The translations under genes and the position numbers were made by a program. Shown in pieces: positions 48,224-60,310 of a stretch of 64,000 nt of DNA (position 1 is the stretch's first letter; each line of letters starts with the position of its first letter). The DNA is from Thereva unica. Lineage: Eukaryota > Arthropoda > Insecta > Diptera > Therevidae. The DNA lies in contig OX465281.1 of assembly GCA_949987705.1 (NCBI GenBank), positions 258,450,542 through 258,514,541 on the forward strand. The letters run 5' to 3'. The notes below the pieces were generated by a model that worked only from the letters and a program-made list of their open reading frames with translations, ran no database searches and was not told where the DNA came from.

Positions 48224-48824
48224 TTTTCTTTCGGGCTTTATGCATCGTTTCTCACTTTCTTAATGACTCCTGGTGGGGGATGGAAACCGTTTTCGCCCCG
48301 AAAGCTGTTCGCAATTCTTCAAAGCTTATCACGAATTTTGCGGGAAGCCTTCGTCGCCACCTTTTCAATGTTTCCATTTGATTCGGAACTTCAACCCTTA
48401 CCAGGCATAAACCTTGGCATTTGACGAGTCAATCACACCTTCCCCAAATGGGATCTTTTGCACATGAGAATCGGGCTGCCACCTTTTTTGCCAATTAATA
48501 ATCGAGAAACTCCCAAGGTAACACTCTCCGACACCTGCCGAAGGGCGGAGCGTCATAAAATCACCATAAAATAATCGTTTATTACCGGAAAATAAGGGAA
48601 CCTAAAAAAGGTCGACATTGTGGATGGGATAATTGCAGATTGGCAATGTTTTCGTTTTATACGACATTATTATTTACGTGAGTCGCAAATTCCAATTCAA
48701 CAGGTTCTGCACATGTTCTACAAAGCAGTTACTTTTAAAATGTCATTGGGGAGGCACAAACGTTTATTGCTTCAACTGTTGTCGAACTGGAGTGCGTTCA
48801 AAAACCTTACTTTGGTTAAGTATT

Positions 48825-48936
48825 GTTAACTAGGGCCTGTTTAGACAGTTCGCTTCCAGAACGTTCCTCGTGAACTTTGTAGATGACAGGGGTCCTATGA
48901 TAAACTTTTGTCGTTCTCCTGGACTCCCTAGTTAAC
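48825..48936. repeat. Short inverted-repeat element bounded by GTTAACTAGGG
   Basis: GTTAACTAGGG at 48825-48835 is perfectly inverted as CCCTAGTTAAC at 48926-48936. The 90-base interior does not fold well and has no coding capacity. Confidence 0.45.
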
Positions 48937-48980
48937 CATTATGTAGTTAAATTTTAACCCTGCTGGGGAGCATGGTTATT

Positions 48981-49215
48981 GGTGGTTTAGAAGAAGAAGA
49001 AGTATAAGAAAATCTCTGTTGTAGTTGTTTTAATGTTATTAAACACGTGAACCATAATTAAACAAATCAAAGTTAAATTTGTGAAATTATTGAAAAGAAA
49101 TAATCAATGAGGAGACATAAGGAATAATTGAACCAATTAGTGGAGATTGTTTTATGGAAATCATCTTCTTCTTCTTATGGAAATAATCTTCTTCTTCTTT
49201 AACTCGTCAACCACC
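48981..49215. repeat. Foldback with GAA/TTC-rich arms
   Basis: GGTGGTTTAGAAGAAGAAGAAG (48981-49002) pairs with CTTCTTCTTCTTTAACTCGTCAACCACC (49188-49215) on the opposite strand, apart from a few extra bases. A 23-base duplication (ATGGAAATxATCTTCTTCTT) sits beside the right arm. Simple-sequence pairing may exaggerate the arms. Confidence 0.4.
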
Positions 49216-50186
49216 GTAAAAAAACCTCCGTGGTTAAACATAAACTTTCGTAATTAAGTGAAGGGACCTCAACATGAGCACAGTTTAACTCTTGGTCTAC
49301 CAAAGCAATGTTTTTGAACGCGCTTGTGGTTTTACATATACTCTTGGCACACACGGGTGTATTCCTTCACCACGAGTAACTTTGTTGTCTTTCCTAGGCG
49401 ATAAGAATTTGTGAGTGTGTGGTGATGGTACAGAGGGTGAGGATACAAGCACATTTCGTGCCAAAACTCTTGGTTGAAAATGTTGTAACGTTTCTCTACT
49501 TTCCTTTTTACTCCTCTCTCGTAGGAAACCGGTTATACAACCGGTTCTCATGTGTGCCCCGTCATTAGCGTCCACTTATTAATTCAATAAATTAATAAGT
49601 TGCCAAGGCTGCTAAAGATTTATTTGCTTGCTGTAGAAAAGTTTCTTCTCTTATTCTTAGATTATCCTTGGAAACTCATCTAAAACTGACAATTTCAGTA
49701 ATTCTCAAAAATTATCCTTTTTTCAAACGACTTTGATGTTCTCCAATTTTTTATGTGATTTAGGACTGCATATTCCTGGATATTACAAAAAGGACAATTG
49801 GACTTCAATATACACCGGTACATATAAAATTATTGTAATTTTATAGGAGAAATCTTTCTAACGACGGGTCAATTTGTCAGAGCTTCGAAACCGTGTTGAT
49901 TGGTTGGTTGCAGTGTGGACGCCCCAATACTCTGCGCTGATAGTGACTCTCATGACCACTATGCTTTTTACGGATTTTAAATCTACTTTGTACCATTCAA
50001 GAACTGTATCATGTTCGTTGGACGCTACTGCTGGGTTTACGAGCACGTCCAATACGTACCTGTCAAATGAACTGTGCATAGCAAATATCGTACATTTGCA
50101 CATGAAGTGCACAACAGTTTCTTTTTCAGAAACAATTTGATGTCGAAGAAATTGTTTCTGATTGGTTGAAATCAATAGATATAGAT

Positions 50187-52094
50187 CCAACCATCCAATG
50201 GCGCTACAGCCCAAATCGAGCCTTGGCCTCCTCTAGGGCATTTCTCCAAGTTTGACGGTCCCTTGCAGCATGTCTCCAGTTCCGGATGTTGAGCATTGAC
50301 TCTGCGTCAGCCGTCACAGAGTCGATCCACCTCCTCCTGGGTCTACCTACTGGCCTACTTCCCGAAATTTCTTATGCCATAAGCCGTTTTGGGATACGAT
50401 TGGTTTACGATTCTGATTACGTGGCCGGCTAGTCTCAGTCTGTTGATTTTTATTAAAGTTGAGAGTTGTGGGTCGTCAAAAATTTCCTACAACTCGTTGT
50501 TGTATCTTCTTCGCCATATTCCATCCTCTCTCGTTGGGCCTATTATGCATCTGAGAATTTTCCTCTCAAACCTGTTGACTCGTTCTTCTATGTCCTGGGT
50601 CATAGTCCAAGTCTCGCTACCATAACACAGTACTGGTCGTATTACTGTTTTGTAGAGTGAGAGTTTCGTTTTCCTGTGCACAAATCTTGAGTGCAGGATT
50701 TGTTTTTGGGCATAAAAGGCTCTATTAGCCAGTAGTATTCGTCTGGTTATTTCTTCTTTTTCTTCGTTTCTTTTTGTGATAGTAGACCCAAGGTAGACTG
50801 TTTTATCGACTACTTCTAGGTTATGATCATCGATGGTTATATTTCTTCCCATTCTAAATCTTCCTGCTCTGGATTGTTGCATCACCTTCGTTTTTTCTTC
50901 GTTCAGGCCAATGTCATTTGCCGCCTCTTTTAATTCGACATAGACTTCTGTTGCTGCCAAAAAGGACCTTCCCACGATGTTTACGTCATCCGCATATCCA
51001 AGTAATTGTACCGACTGGGTAGCTATTGATGCACTTCTCTGGACTGACGTTTTCCTTATCACCCATTCTAGGGCCAGGTTGAAAAGCATGGGGCCAGCCC
51101 ATCTCCTTGTCTAAGCCCTTGACGTACTTCGAACTCCTCTGTTATAACATTTTGGATCCTCACTTTCGCCAGTGAGCTATTTGTGGCGCATTTGATCAGT
51201 TGTACCAACTTTGAGGGGACTCCTATTTCCGATAAGATCTGGTATAGCCACTCTCTGTTTATTGAGTCATATGCCTGTTGAAAGTCGACAAATATCTGGT
51301 ATACATCTACATTCCTACATTCCTACAAGGTTTTCTCCAGAATTTGCCTTAAGGTCAGCAGTTGGTCCGATGTTGACCTGTTTGTCCTAAAACCAGCTTG
51401 ATATTCTCCTATAAGGCCTTCCGCTATAGGTTCCAGTTTTTGTTTCACAAGTATTGTGAAGATTTTGTAGCTGGTGCTGAGGAGTGAGATGCCTCTGTAG
51501 TTTTTGCAGTTTAATTTATCTCCTTTCTTGTATATTGGACATATAATCGCTTTCTTCCAGTCCTCCGGTATAACTTCTTCCTCCCAGATGGTGCATATGA
51601 GTTCGTGTAAGGTTTGTAATAGTTGGGGTCCTCCTTCCTTTAGCAGCTCAACTGCTATTCCATCGGCGCCAGGCGATTTGTTGCTGTTCTGCCTTTTTAC
51701 AGCTTCCCGCACCTCATCCAGTGTTGGTGGTTCTATTGATATGTTATCTTGGGGAATTACAAATGCCTCTGTCTCTGCATTCTCGTTTAATATATAGATA
51801 GGGTTCAATAGGTTCTGAAAATACTCTCTCCACCTTTCCTTTATCCTATCAGGATCTGCCAACAAGTTCCCATCTATGTCCTTGCAGATGTCCGTTCTTG
51901 GCTGAAACTTATTGGTGATCTGGCGAGTTCCTTTGTACGCTTGTCTAATTCTCCCTTCATTGAAGTCTTCCTGTATCTGTAAGATTTTCCTATTTAGATA
52001 TTCCCTCTTCTTCTTTCTGCACAGCTTGTCTGCGATTTTTCTTTTTTCCTTGAAGACTTCCATCCTTGCTCTTGTTGGCCTTGCGATGTACTCG
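50187..52094 (-). mobile_element. 5'-truncated LINE with reverse transcriptase, clear target duplication
   Basis: In minus-strand order: RT N-terminal region, NYRGISLLST (RT box), IGEYQAGFRTNRSTSDQ, an FVDFQQAYDSINR box (52094 to about 51270), GLRQGDGLAP and LLGYADDVNIVGRS (catalytic YADD), LCYGSETWTMT, then a C-terminal GRPRRRWIDSV ending at a TAG (50204-50206). Three defects break the ORF: a TAG near 51323 beside a duplicated GGAATGTA, a frameshift near 51089, and a TAG near 50487. The endonuclease domain is absent. ATAGATATAGAT occurs at both ends (50175-50186 and 52095-52106), a 12-base target duplication. The clade is not certain from motifs alone (RTE-like or jockey-related). Confidence 0.8.
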
Positions 52095-52106
52095 ATAGAT
52101 ATAGAT

Positions 52107-54166
52107 AGAACCATGTAAATCCACCTTCACTTTTTTTCTAGACTAAAGAAAGCCGACTTGGATCTTTAAAAAATTGTAAAGGACAAAAAAAACGGGAAAT
52201 TATCTTGGTGACCAAATAAAGGTTATCGTTCGATTGCGTAGGTCCAGCAGCATTGGACGTAGTTAATACTTAGTTGGGGGACCGCTTGGTAAAACGACAC
52301 TTCCGTTTAGAATAGTCGATTACGAATACATTCTGTAACAGAGGCGTGCATACCTCTGGCGGAAACATTTTTTGATTTTCATGCTTGTAGCGGGATCGTG
52401 TATACTCGTGTGGGCCGCCTAGCGTGTTGGTTGGGATCGCGTACATAACTTAAAAAAAATTAACCAACTAAATTATTTTTACACGTGATACAATTCTTTT
52501 TGTGAGTAAAAAATAAGCGTTTGCAATTTAGTTTCCTCCCTTGGTTCTCCAGTCTAACTCCTATCTAATTATTTGCTTCGGTTTCCAAAGCTCAAGTGTG
52601 CCATGGAATACTGTGTGCATTTATCCTGTGCACATTGTTTATCAATTTTGCAGCTGCCACTTGTTATTGCAACCTTGTTTATCAAATTGCACTTGACAGC
52701 CATTATTTATTATTTGACTTTGAGAGAGAGAAGGTTTGTGGCTGGCTCAGAGACCTAGAAAACATGTTGTACCTTAATTGTACCTGTTTTCCCCATGCCT
52801 GTATACCACCACATTTAAATGCACTTTTCCACAAGCTTGTACAATTTAGTTTCAATTGTCATGAGCCACTTTAATACATAATGGTAATCGGAGCTATAGT
52901 CTCATCGTAGAGCCAGTCGAGCTACATCGGCATCACATTCGTTGATGCTCCAGATTCGATAAAGCAGCCACTACTATTGATTGATTTTGTTGCAGAAAAC
53001 ACAACTGGAGATAATCGTAGGTTTCATTCGATTTCTGTTTCTTCTTTTTGTTCCTACAATGTTTACCTATGCGCTCAATATTTACCTCGGACGTTTATTC
53101 GGTTTATGCATTTTCATCATTGGCTTGTTTGGCATACCTGTGACTGATTTCCTTTCCCTTTGATCACACAAAGTGCAGCAGACTCAGAGATACTTGCAAT
53201 CTTGCCTAGTCTTTACAGAGTCAGCTGTAATAGCCACTCCAGAGGTCTCATTGGCAGTTGGTGCATCTCAGGTAAGCCGGCCAGTGACAGGATTCCTAGA
53301 CATTCCTGGTTTACTACAAAATCATATTTCTCAATTTATGAACTGTTGTCATTACCACTATTGACATAGCCTTAAATTTTCTGGCAATTATCCAATGCTG
53401 TGGTCCACATCTCCCAACAAAGCAACTCCGTGTTAGTCCTTGTCATCGAAAGTTTTAGCTCAATTATTATCCTGCACCTCTTTCGCTGATTTGGCCTCTT
53501 CAGTGTGTTCGTAATTGATGGGATTTACCAGTGAAACAATTTTAGTTTTCACTTTCGCCTCTAATTTGACATCAACTTCGTCGTTTGAGGCGATGCAGCG
53601 CCACACATCCTCATGGTGGAGGTATGTTTGCCCGGGAAATCTCCAGGTATGATAATTGTCTCTTCCCGTCAGCTGTTCTATTAGTGCCATGGAATTAAGT
53701 GGAGACACCATTAAAGAGTTTGCACAACACGACCACGTTTCGAGTTTTATTTTCTCCCGATTTTAATTTTATTTATTTTTTTACGGCATGAAAAAGTTTT
53801 TATTTTGAGAGCGTTTTACAGCGACGACTCACTTATAAAAACATAGAGGACGGTTGATATTTGTACATACTACATGATGTTGCTAAAACAAATAGAAGGT
53901 TATCATTTTACTAATGCAACGCCATTGCTTTGTTTGCGCAAACAGAATTCTATAGAAGTCGGGCAAAAGTTGTTATCGTGCGGACCCACCATAATAGAGA
54001 TTGCTTTGATAGCTGGAACTCTGTATTTCAATTTATGAGCGCGTAATTACAGCTAACGACGGACTTAATTTATGGATATTGATTCTAGGTACTTGTTGAT
54101 TTTAAACACATATCTCGGTCATGGGTGAAATATTGATTCAAACTTTATTGTCTTCGAATGAATACC
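52107..54166. other. Intron 1: nothing recognised
   Basis: A short minus frame (53460-53711) reads like MALIEQLTGRDNYHTWRF, which recalls the start of copia-type Gag proteins (L-x-G-x-NYxxW). It is too short and broken to annotate as an element. Confidence 0.4.
53460..53711 (-). pseudogene. Possible copia-type Gag N-terminal fragment
   Basis: The minus frame reads MALIEQLTGRDNYHTWRFPGQTYL-like text, then DVWRC, ASNDEVDVKLEAKVK, IVSLVNP and EEAKSAKEVQD. This is the order in Ty1/copia Gag starts: L.G.NY..W, then LW..I, then A...I.L.L, then T.AKE.WD. No LTR, protease or integrase nearby. Read from motif order alone. Confidence 0.5.
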
Positions 54167-54260
54167 CGGCGCACAGTGGGGTTAATTGCCGAAAACGTGG
54201 ACAAAAGTCTAAATATTGATGAATTTGGACGAAATTCGGTATTATAGGGTAATCGACCTC

Positions 54261-54524
54261 GCTGATCACGAATTTTATGTCAAAAACTGAAAATTCAAAA
54301 TGGCGAATCCAATTTGGCGGACATCATTTTTAAAACATTGTAGAAATAAACTCAAAACTTGTATCTAGATGTTTTTGGGCATGCCGATTACGAATTTGAT
54401 GTCAAAATTTGGAAAATCAAAATGGCGGATCCAATATGGCGGGCATAATTTTTCAAAATTTGTATAAATAAGTTCAAAACTTGTATTTATATGTTTTTGA
54501 GCATGCTGAATATGAATTTGATAC
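54261..54524 (+). repeat. 122-base tandem repeat inside the Transib-like element
   Basis: Two diverged copies of a unit containing AATGGCGxATCCAATxTGGCGG are spaced 122 bases apart (TGGCG at 54301 and 54423). Each is followed by a conserved CAAAACTTGTAT and GTTTTTG block. A partial third copy begins near 54500. Confidence 0.75.
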
Positions 54525-54539
54525 TTGAATTCGAAAATT

Positions 54540-54707
54540 TTAAGAACAGGAACTCGAGGGACTCCGTTTACAAGATATGTAGGCTCAAAATATGACCAAA
54601 ATGCTAAAATATTGGAATTTTTCTGAAAAACGAAGAATATTGGGATTTAGATCACACTTTTTAATTACATATCTTGTAAACGGAGTCACTCACGTTCCTG
54701 TTCTTAA
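54540..54707. repeat. Central inverted repeat (stem of about 42 bases) in the Transib-like element
   Basis: 54540-54581 starts TTAAGAACAGGAAC and ends TTTACAAGATATGTA. Its reverse complement recurs at 54666-54707 with only a few mismatches, separated by about 84 bases. This is a strong potential stem-loop. Confidence 0.7.
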
Positions 54708-55155
54708 TATCATATACCTAAAGGAATACACACCTAAAAGACGACCGATTTACGTTGCTCTACGATAATTAGTCTAGGAGTTATTCAACTTTAAGTAAAA
54801 ATTAAAAAAATAGATTTATTGAAAGTCTGATGACCGATACAAGTTGTGTATTAGGGGATTTGAGTATTTTAAATATCTCATGAACGGCGATTCGTACGGG
54901 AAAATGTATAATATCACTTTTTGCAGATAATCGCATGATCTACAAACGTTTTTAGGGGGTTGTTAGGAGTAGCGCACAACCAATTTTCCGAAACTTTTTT
55001 TTAACATATTGTACTCATGAAAAACAATTTTTTTAGAAAAAGTTTCGTGAGTTTTTTTTTTTTTGAGTTAACATTTAGTTAGAGGTCTGCATTCAAATTG
55101 GTGCTCTGATGACTGAACTAATATTCATTGGAATATACATATGTATATCCGCGAC

Positions 55156-55313
55156 TTTGAATTTCCTAATTTTGACATCAGATTCGTAATCAGCATGCTC
55201 AAAAACATATAGATACAAGTTTTGAACTTATTTCTACAAATTTTGAAAAATCATGTCCGCCATATTGGATCCGCCATTTTGAATTTTAAAAAGTGATCAG
55301 CGACGTCGATAAC
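55156..55313 (-). repeat. Inverted copy of the 122-base unit (subterminal inverted repeat)
   Basis: Read on the minus strand, this segment matches the units at 54261-54524, including the CGCTGATCAC block (54260-54270), the GGCGGATCCAATATGGCGG core and the CAAAACTTGTAT block. The Transib-like element therefore has long subterminal inverted arms inside its termini. Confidence 0.75.
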
Positions 55314-56191
55314 CACCAAATTTCCTGAAGATTTAAAAATATTTGGAGAATTTTCCCGCTCTTTTATAGACATTTCAATAAAACTAAAATATAGCAGCCG
55401 TAACTGCATATGTGGTTTACTAAGAGAGTTGCGGCTAGTAGCTGGATTTTCTTTCTTAATCCTGAAGTAAATATAACCTATTTTATAAAAAAAATACTTG
55501 ACTTAGTGGTATTCCGTGGAACTCATAACTTATCTCTTAATTTCGATTGAATGTTATAATTTTTTCTCGTTATTATACATAATTATTGTTTATTTCAATA
55601 ACAAATGTTAACACGTCCCTTAACAAGTTATAAAGCATTTAAAATTTAGTACATTCCTGGAGAAACATTCTCCATTTTCAATATTTCGAATCTGTATTGT
55701 CGTTATAATTTTATACAAGTTTCAATTTGCACTACGTTTTTTAAGCACAGAGCCGAACGCTTTACAAATAAACAATGGCCAAGTTGGGTCTGCTGTGCAG
55801 CTTCCAGGAGAAACCGTTTCTACTGCCGGGATTTAATAGAACCAACAATACTGTAGTCAACCCAAAACATGAAAATCCCTAGATCGAAACTTTTATTTTC
55901 GGACTTTTGTCCACGTTTTAGGCAATTCGTCCCACTGTGCGGCGCAATAATGCCCCGTGCAACTGACTCACTAGTTCATATGCTCTTCAATGGAAAACAC
56001 TAAGCCACTCTGGGCTCTACCTCTATATATTTCCTGATCACGAAAACATATCACCACCACAGAATCTCTTCTCCATTTGCATTGTCCTAATTTTCAAAAT
56101 TTCTCAAAATCAAAATCATTTCTTTATTTTTTTTCTTTATGTCGAATTCTACAAAAATCAAACTGTTTTTTCCAAAATTTATTTCCATCAG

Positions 56192-56344
56192 GCAACAGAA
56201 AAGTGGTCAAGTGTTCGTTTAAGTACAGACTCGAAAAATAAAGTTAAAATTGAAAATCACGTTTCGGTTAATTCGAACCTAAATTTGAATGGATTCGGCA
56301 ATGACGCTGCAAATAAGGCTAAAGGAAATATGTTGGGCAAGGAG
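56192..56344 (+). CDS. sei: ERG channel, second linker exon
   Basis: A pyrimidine-rich stretch ending CATCAG (AG at 56190-56191) precedes 51 open codons. These end at GAG|GTAAAG (donor at 56345), so the exon is phase 0 at both ends. The encoded peptide is hydrophilic and Asn/Lys/Ser-rich, ending in Gly-Lys-Glu. The next exon then starts with Val-Leu-Ser-Leu-Gly-Ala-Asp, the conserved entry to the ERG S1 region. Because it is a phase 0-0 exon, it can accept either the exon ending at 584 or the exon ending at 36793. The preceding intron from 585 is 55,607 bases; the following one is 5,513 bases. Confidence 0.75.
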
Positions 56345-59300
56345 GTAAAGTACACAGAAAAGTATTAATTTTGTATTTTGCTTATTTTTACTTTACACTA
56401 AATAAATAAACAAATAAAAGTTGTAATCATTGAACAGTTGCTTGGTTATTTGCTTTGACAGAGACAGAAGAGTACAGATTGAAGCTGAATCGTTTTTGGG
56501 TATTTTTATTTATTTTTTTTGGTATTTGTGAATATTATAATTTTTTGAAATATTTTTTTTTTAATAAATAAAAATAGTAAAAGAGTAATTTTTATTAAAT
56601 ATATACATATGTTTTTGGTAAGTGTGTAAACATGAGCTTCTAAAAATAGGTCTAACTTCGGAAAACATATTTTGATTCAATAAAAAAAAGCTTGCGTAAG
56701 AAAATTTGTGAATGGCTGTTTGCGTTTTTATTGAACAATAAACAAAACGTAAAGCTGTGACTTGAAAGACATAATTTATATTATTACATATACCATCACA
56801 GAGTAATAAAGTATACGCAAAATAGTCCTTTGCATGCCCATTTTTTATCTTGAGTTTATTGGTAATGCTTTTTCGTTCTTGGTTGGTTACATAACCAGAA
56901 AAAAAAGACCTGTGAGAAATTGTTTTTGGATTAATTTTGTTAAATGTAGACGCAATTTTTGATGCTCTTTTCATTGTTTATCAGGGAAAATATCAAACAG
57001 AAAAGTATTCTTTGAAAAGGAGTTGCGGGCCAGTTTGTTTTCATTTAATGAACCAACTTAAAGCGATGAAAAATAAATTTTACCTGAGCAAAAATAACCT
57101 TATCTATTAAAGAAATGTAGACGATACTAGGATATCGTATGATTTGAGTTACCACTGGCATGCTTCAATCGTACAATCTTCAACTTCAAAAATATCTTTA
57201 GTTTAACAGCCACAAATAAAACAACATTTTATTACTATCGCGAATTTATACTCATGGTTTTTTAACTCAACGACACAAATTATTTTTAAATTATAGTTTT
57301 TTTCTTTCCTTATATATTATCGAATACTTAAAAAATGATTAGAAGAGCCTACCTCACACGATTATACTTTGGGATGAGGGTGTGGTATTAGGTTTTTTTT
57401 GGATATTTAGCTGGAGAATCAAACCTCATCTAAAAATTAACATCAACCAGGATATTCGATTTCTAGAATCAAGGATCAACATTTTTTAATATGCCTAAAC
57501 ATCGTACACACTTACTTTAACGCTTTTAAACAGGGTCCTGGCCTCTCGCAACTGTGTTATCTCCACCGGTACCGATTCAGAGCCGATGTCATCCAATTGG
57601 GTGTCCCTAAGCTTTGGGCGTCACGCTATCATTTCAGCTGAAGCCGGATCTCCCACGCTCACGCACCTTGTAGACCTCACCGCGGCAAACTTTCCGAGCA
57701 GGTTCTTCTTCGCTCATACGAGACACATAAATGCCTTGCCTAGCTTAATTCTCTACATAACCTTCGTGTGGCGAGATCGCCCATAGATCTCATTATTGTA
57801 GTCTCCGGAATCGTCCTCCCTCACATAAGGTACCAAAAACTCGAATACAATTTAGAGATTAGAGTCAGTATCTGCGCAAACCGACCAAAATAATCGTACA
57901 TAGACTAGTAGTCCAAAAGGCGCTGAGAAGTGAATATCTTTGATAGAGTTAATAATGTGTAGCGATCAAAGCTAAAGCCCCACAAAATTTTATGTAATCG
58001 ATGTTATTTTTTTCTGTCTTCTTCAATAATTTTCTGGGAGTATTTGCTGAAATGCACATCCGCAGGCACATTTTCAAGAAACGATCTAACAGCTCACAGC
58101 CCTACTTTCTGAAAATTGGTTTCTATATGTTTTTTGCCCTGCTCGTGCAGTTAGAAGATGTCCTTACGATAGCTGACCGCGATACGCTTCTAACAGAACT
58201 CAGATTGGACGGAAACAACGCGCAATATTTACAAAAGACTCCTTTTGGCGCAGGGAATATGCCAACCATGTGGAGAGTGCGTTTCCTACATGAATAATTT
58301 AATTTTCTCTTTAAATGCTTGGCATCTGTTGTAGGGGAGGTACAAAACTCCTTCCATCAGTTCCCTTTTCGGTTCGGTCGATGAAATTGACGCTCGACCA
58401 ATAAATCGACCTATATAATTTTAATTGTAGTCATCCAACAAAACGATCGTCGAATTCCAGTCGAATCAGTTTCGGGACCACACCAAACGATCCCCGAAAA
58501 TCTCCGAAGGTGATAAGCCGATCCATCTCCCGCTCGCACCTTGTTCACTATAAATCACGTTTTCATACTGGATGCGTCGTGTTGAAGGGAGTTTTGTAAA
58601 AAAAGGACAGGCCGATCGTGTCCATTTGAGGGAGAGGCAGATTGGGACAGGCCTTCTTGATTCTAGGTGCCTCGCTCGTTGGAAGTGATCTCGTTCAGGT
58701 ACTTTGATCTCAATCGCTAGCTGGTTGGTGCTTGCCCTTCACTGCGCTGTCTCATAGCGAGGAATTTACCTTCTGTTGGAGATCCGGCGCTAAGAGATCT
58801 ACCTTTTATGTCCGCGTGATGCGCGTAACCTCTTCCCCTAGATTCGTTAAAGAAGTTTTATTCTGCCCTTCCACTGGACCTCCGCGTATGATATCACTTG
58901 TTTTTTGCCACTGACCACTGCCTCCTGGCACTTCTGCCACCTCATTCGACGTTGGGCAAACAATTCCTGCCCCGCGTTTGTTCTCTTTTAGTTCATCATA
59001 TTTGTTTTGGGTTCTCCATCGCCTACCTATCCGAAAAAAGACTAGGGAGTTGAAATGGAGCTGTTCAGCAGGGATTATGTTAAGGAGAACAGAGCAAGGC
59101 TGGGAGGACGAGTGTCTGCTAGGTTCTAAAACGCATTGCCCCGCATGATGGACTTGTCACGCATACTTGGAGTTCGTCGTTGCTCACCTCTTGCAGGTCG
59201 AAAATCCGTTGGGTTTTTGATTTGCAGAACCTGAAGCTAAGCACCAGTGATTTGTGCGCTTTTAACTGGGTTAAAAATAAAGCTCCAAATCTAGAATCAT

Positions 59301-59639
59301 ATACGCGCAAAATCGGACAGGTCACACCGTGCAATTCAACTGCTACTTCGCAAGGAAATGCGATCGGGCAGTATGATCACGTCAGCCAGGCTTAATATAT
59401 TTTACTCATTTGCGAACTAAGTCCTCTCTAACTAAGTCCTCTCTAATAAGACTAACATCAAATATTGGTGGAGCCTCAAACTCTTAGCAATCCATCAAAA
59501 GTGGTCCTCCCATCGCTCTAAGATGCCTTTAGGATCGGTGATCAGAGATTACCCTCTTTGTCCTTGCAACATGGTGTAAATTGCTGTTGAACTGCCTATC
59601 TTGATGCGGGTTTCGCAAACGAGATTTTTCTTCTTGGTT
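56345..59639 (+). other. Channel intron 2, first part: nothing recognised
   Basis: Very AT-rich to about 57500, then mixed. Several short frames, none with a motif I recognise. Confidence 0.5.
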
Positions 59640-60310
59640 TCCTATTTCTGTCTGTGAACTCGTGTTTCTTTGGAGCTCTTTTGTTTCTCTTCGCATGCCC
59701 GTGTTCTCTGAGACTGCTGCATTGCATTGTTATCGAACCAGTCGTTCCGACCTGCCTGAAATGGAGTCAGTAGTACTAATGGCAGTATTTTTAAGACGTA
59801 TGAACATATCCTCGACGCTCGGCAACTCGTCTCTAGGACATACGCTTCGCTTATTGATCGCGAGCTGTAATTCACGGCCGTAAGTGTTTCTGGCCATTTC
59901 ATTGCGTAGTGCAGCTGTGTTGATTTGAGCCTAATTCGCAGATACAATGCGTTGTAATATGCTCTCGGAGCATCATACCAACAAAGATAGTGATACGAGT
60001 CGAGTTGGCAATTTGGCACGCTTGTACCTCGTCAAGTCCGATAAGTGGCGGCGGTCTATCAACACAACATGGTCTTGGTTGCAAGTGAAGATATCTACGT
60101 GGCTTTATTGATATCTTTACGCACAAATCTATTGTTTACAAGGACGATTCTTACTTGCCTCCATATTTATAAATCGTCGTCCATTGTGGCGTTCAAATCT
60201 CCCGAAGATGATTTAACTTCCAACCTGGGCAGTCCCCGTTTAACTACTTTGAAGTGTTCTTCTTTTTTATCATCCAAGGACTCTTTTGTAGGTGCGTGGT
60301 GTTTATATTT
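59640..60310 (-). pseudogene. LINE endonuclease and linker fragment (RTE-like)
   Basis: In minus-strand order: EHFKVVKRGLPRLEVKSSSGDLNATM (about 60300-60190; GDLNA endonuclease box), a decayed middle, then RNDWFDNNAMQQSQRTR (about 59760-59700), the WFDEEC block that separates endonuclease from RT in this type of LINE. DNA near 60160-60310 is alike to 5580-5700. Confidence 0.55.

Larger units (their letters stand above)
54172..55939. mobile_element. Non-autonomous Transib-like DNA transposon with RSS-like ends
   Basis: The left end starts CACAGTGGGG and the right end finishes CCCACTGTG. The two termini are inverted repeats of about 38 bases with a few mismatches, both containing AATTGCC, AACGTGG and ACAAAAGTC. 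The element is flanked by a perfect 5-base direct repeat CGGCG (54167-54171 and 55940-55944). A CACWRTG-type heptamer plus a GC-rich 5-base target duplication is the signature of Transib transposons, the superfamily related to RAG1. Each end has heptamer CACAGTG, 22 bases, then ACAAAAGTC, as in a 23-type recombination signal. No transposase frame exists inside, so it depends on a source elsewhere. The interior holds 122-base direct repeats, an inverted copy of them, and a central stem. Confidence 0.8.

Noticed and set aside
47886..48263. 125-codon plus-strand frame
   Set aside because: Lies opposite the LINE ORF1-like remnant, whose minus-strand reading is more protein-like.
56561..56974. 137-codon minus frame
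   Set aside because: Very AT-rich (Lys/Asn/Phe/Tyr/Ile-rich) in intron 2; the expected chance product of low-GC sequence.
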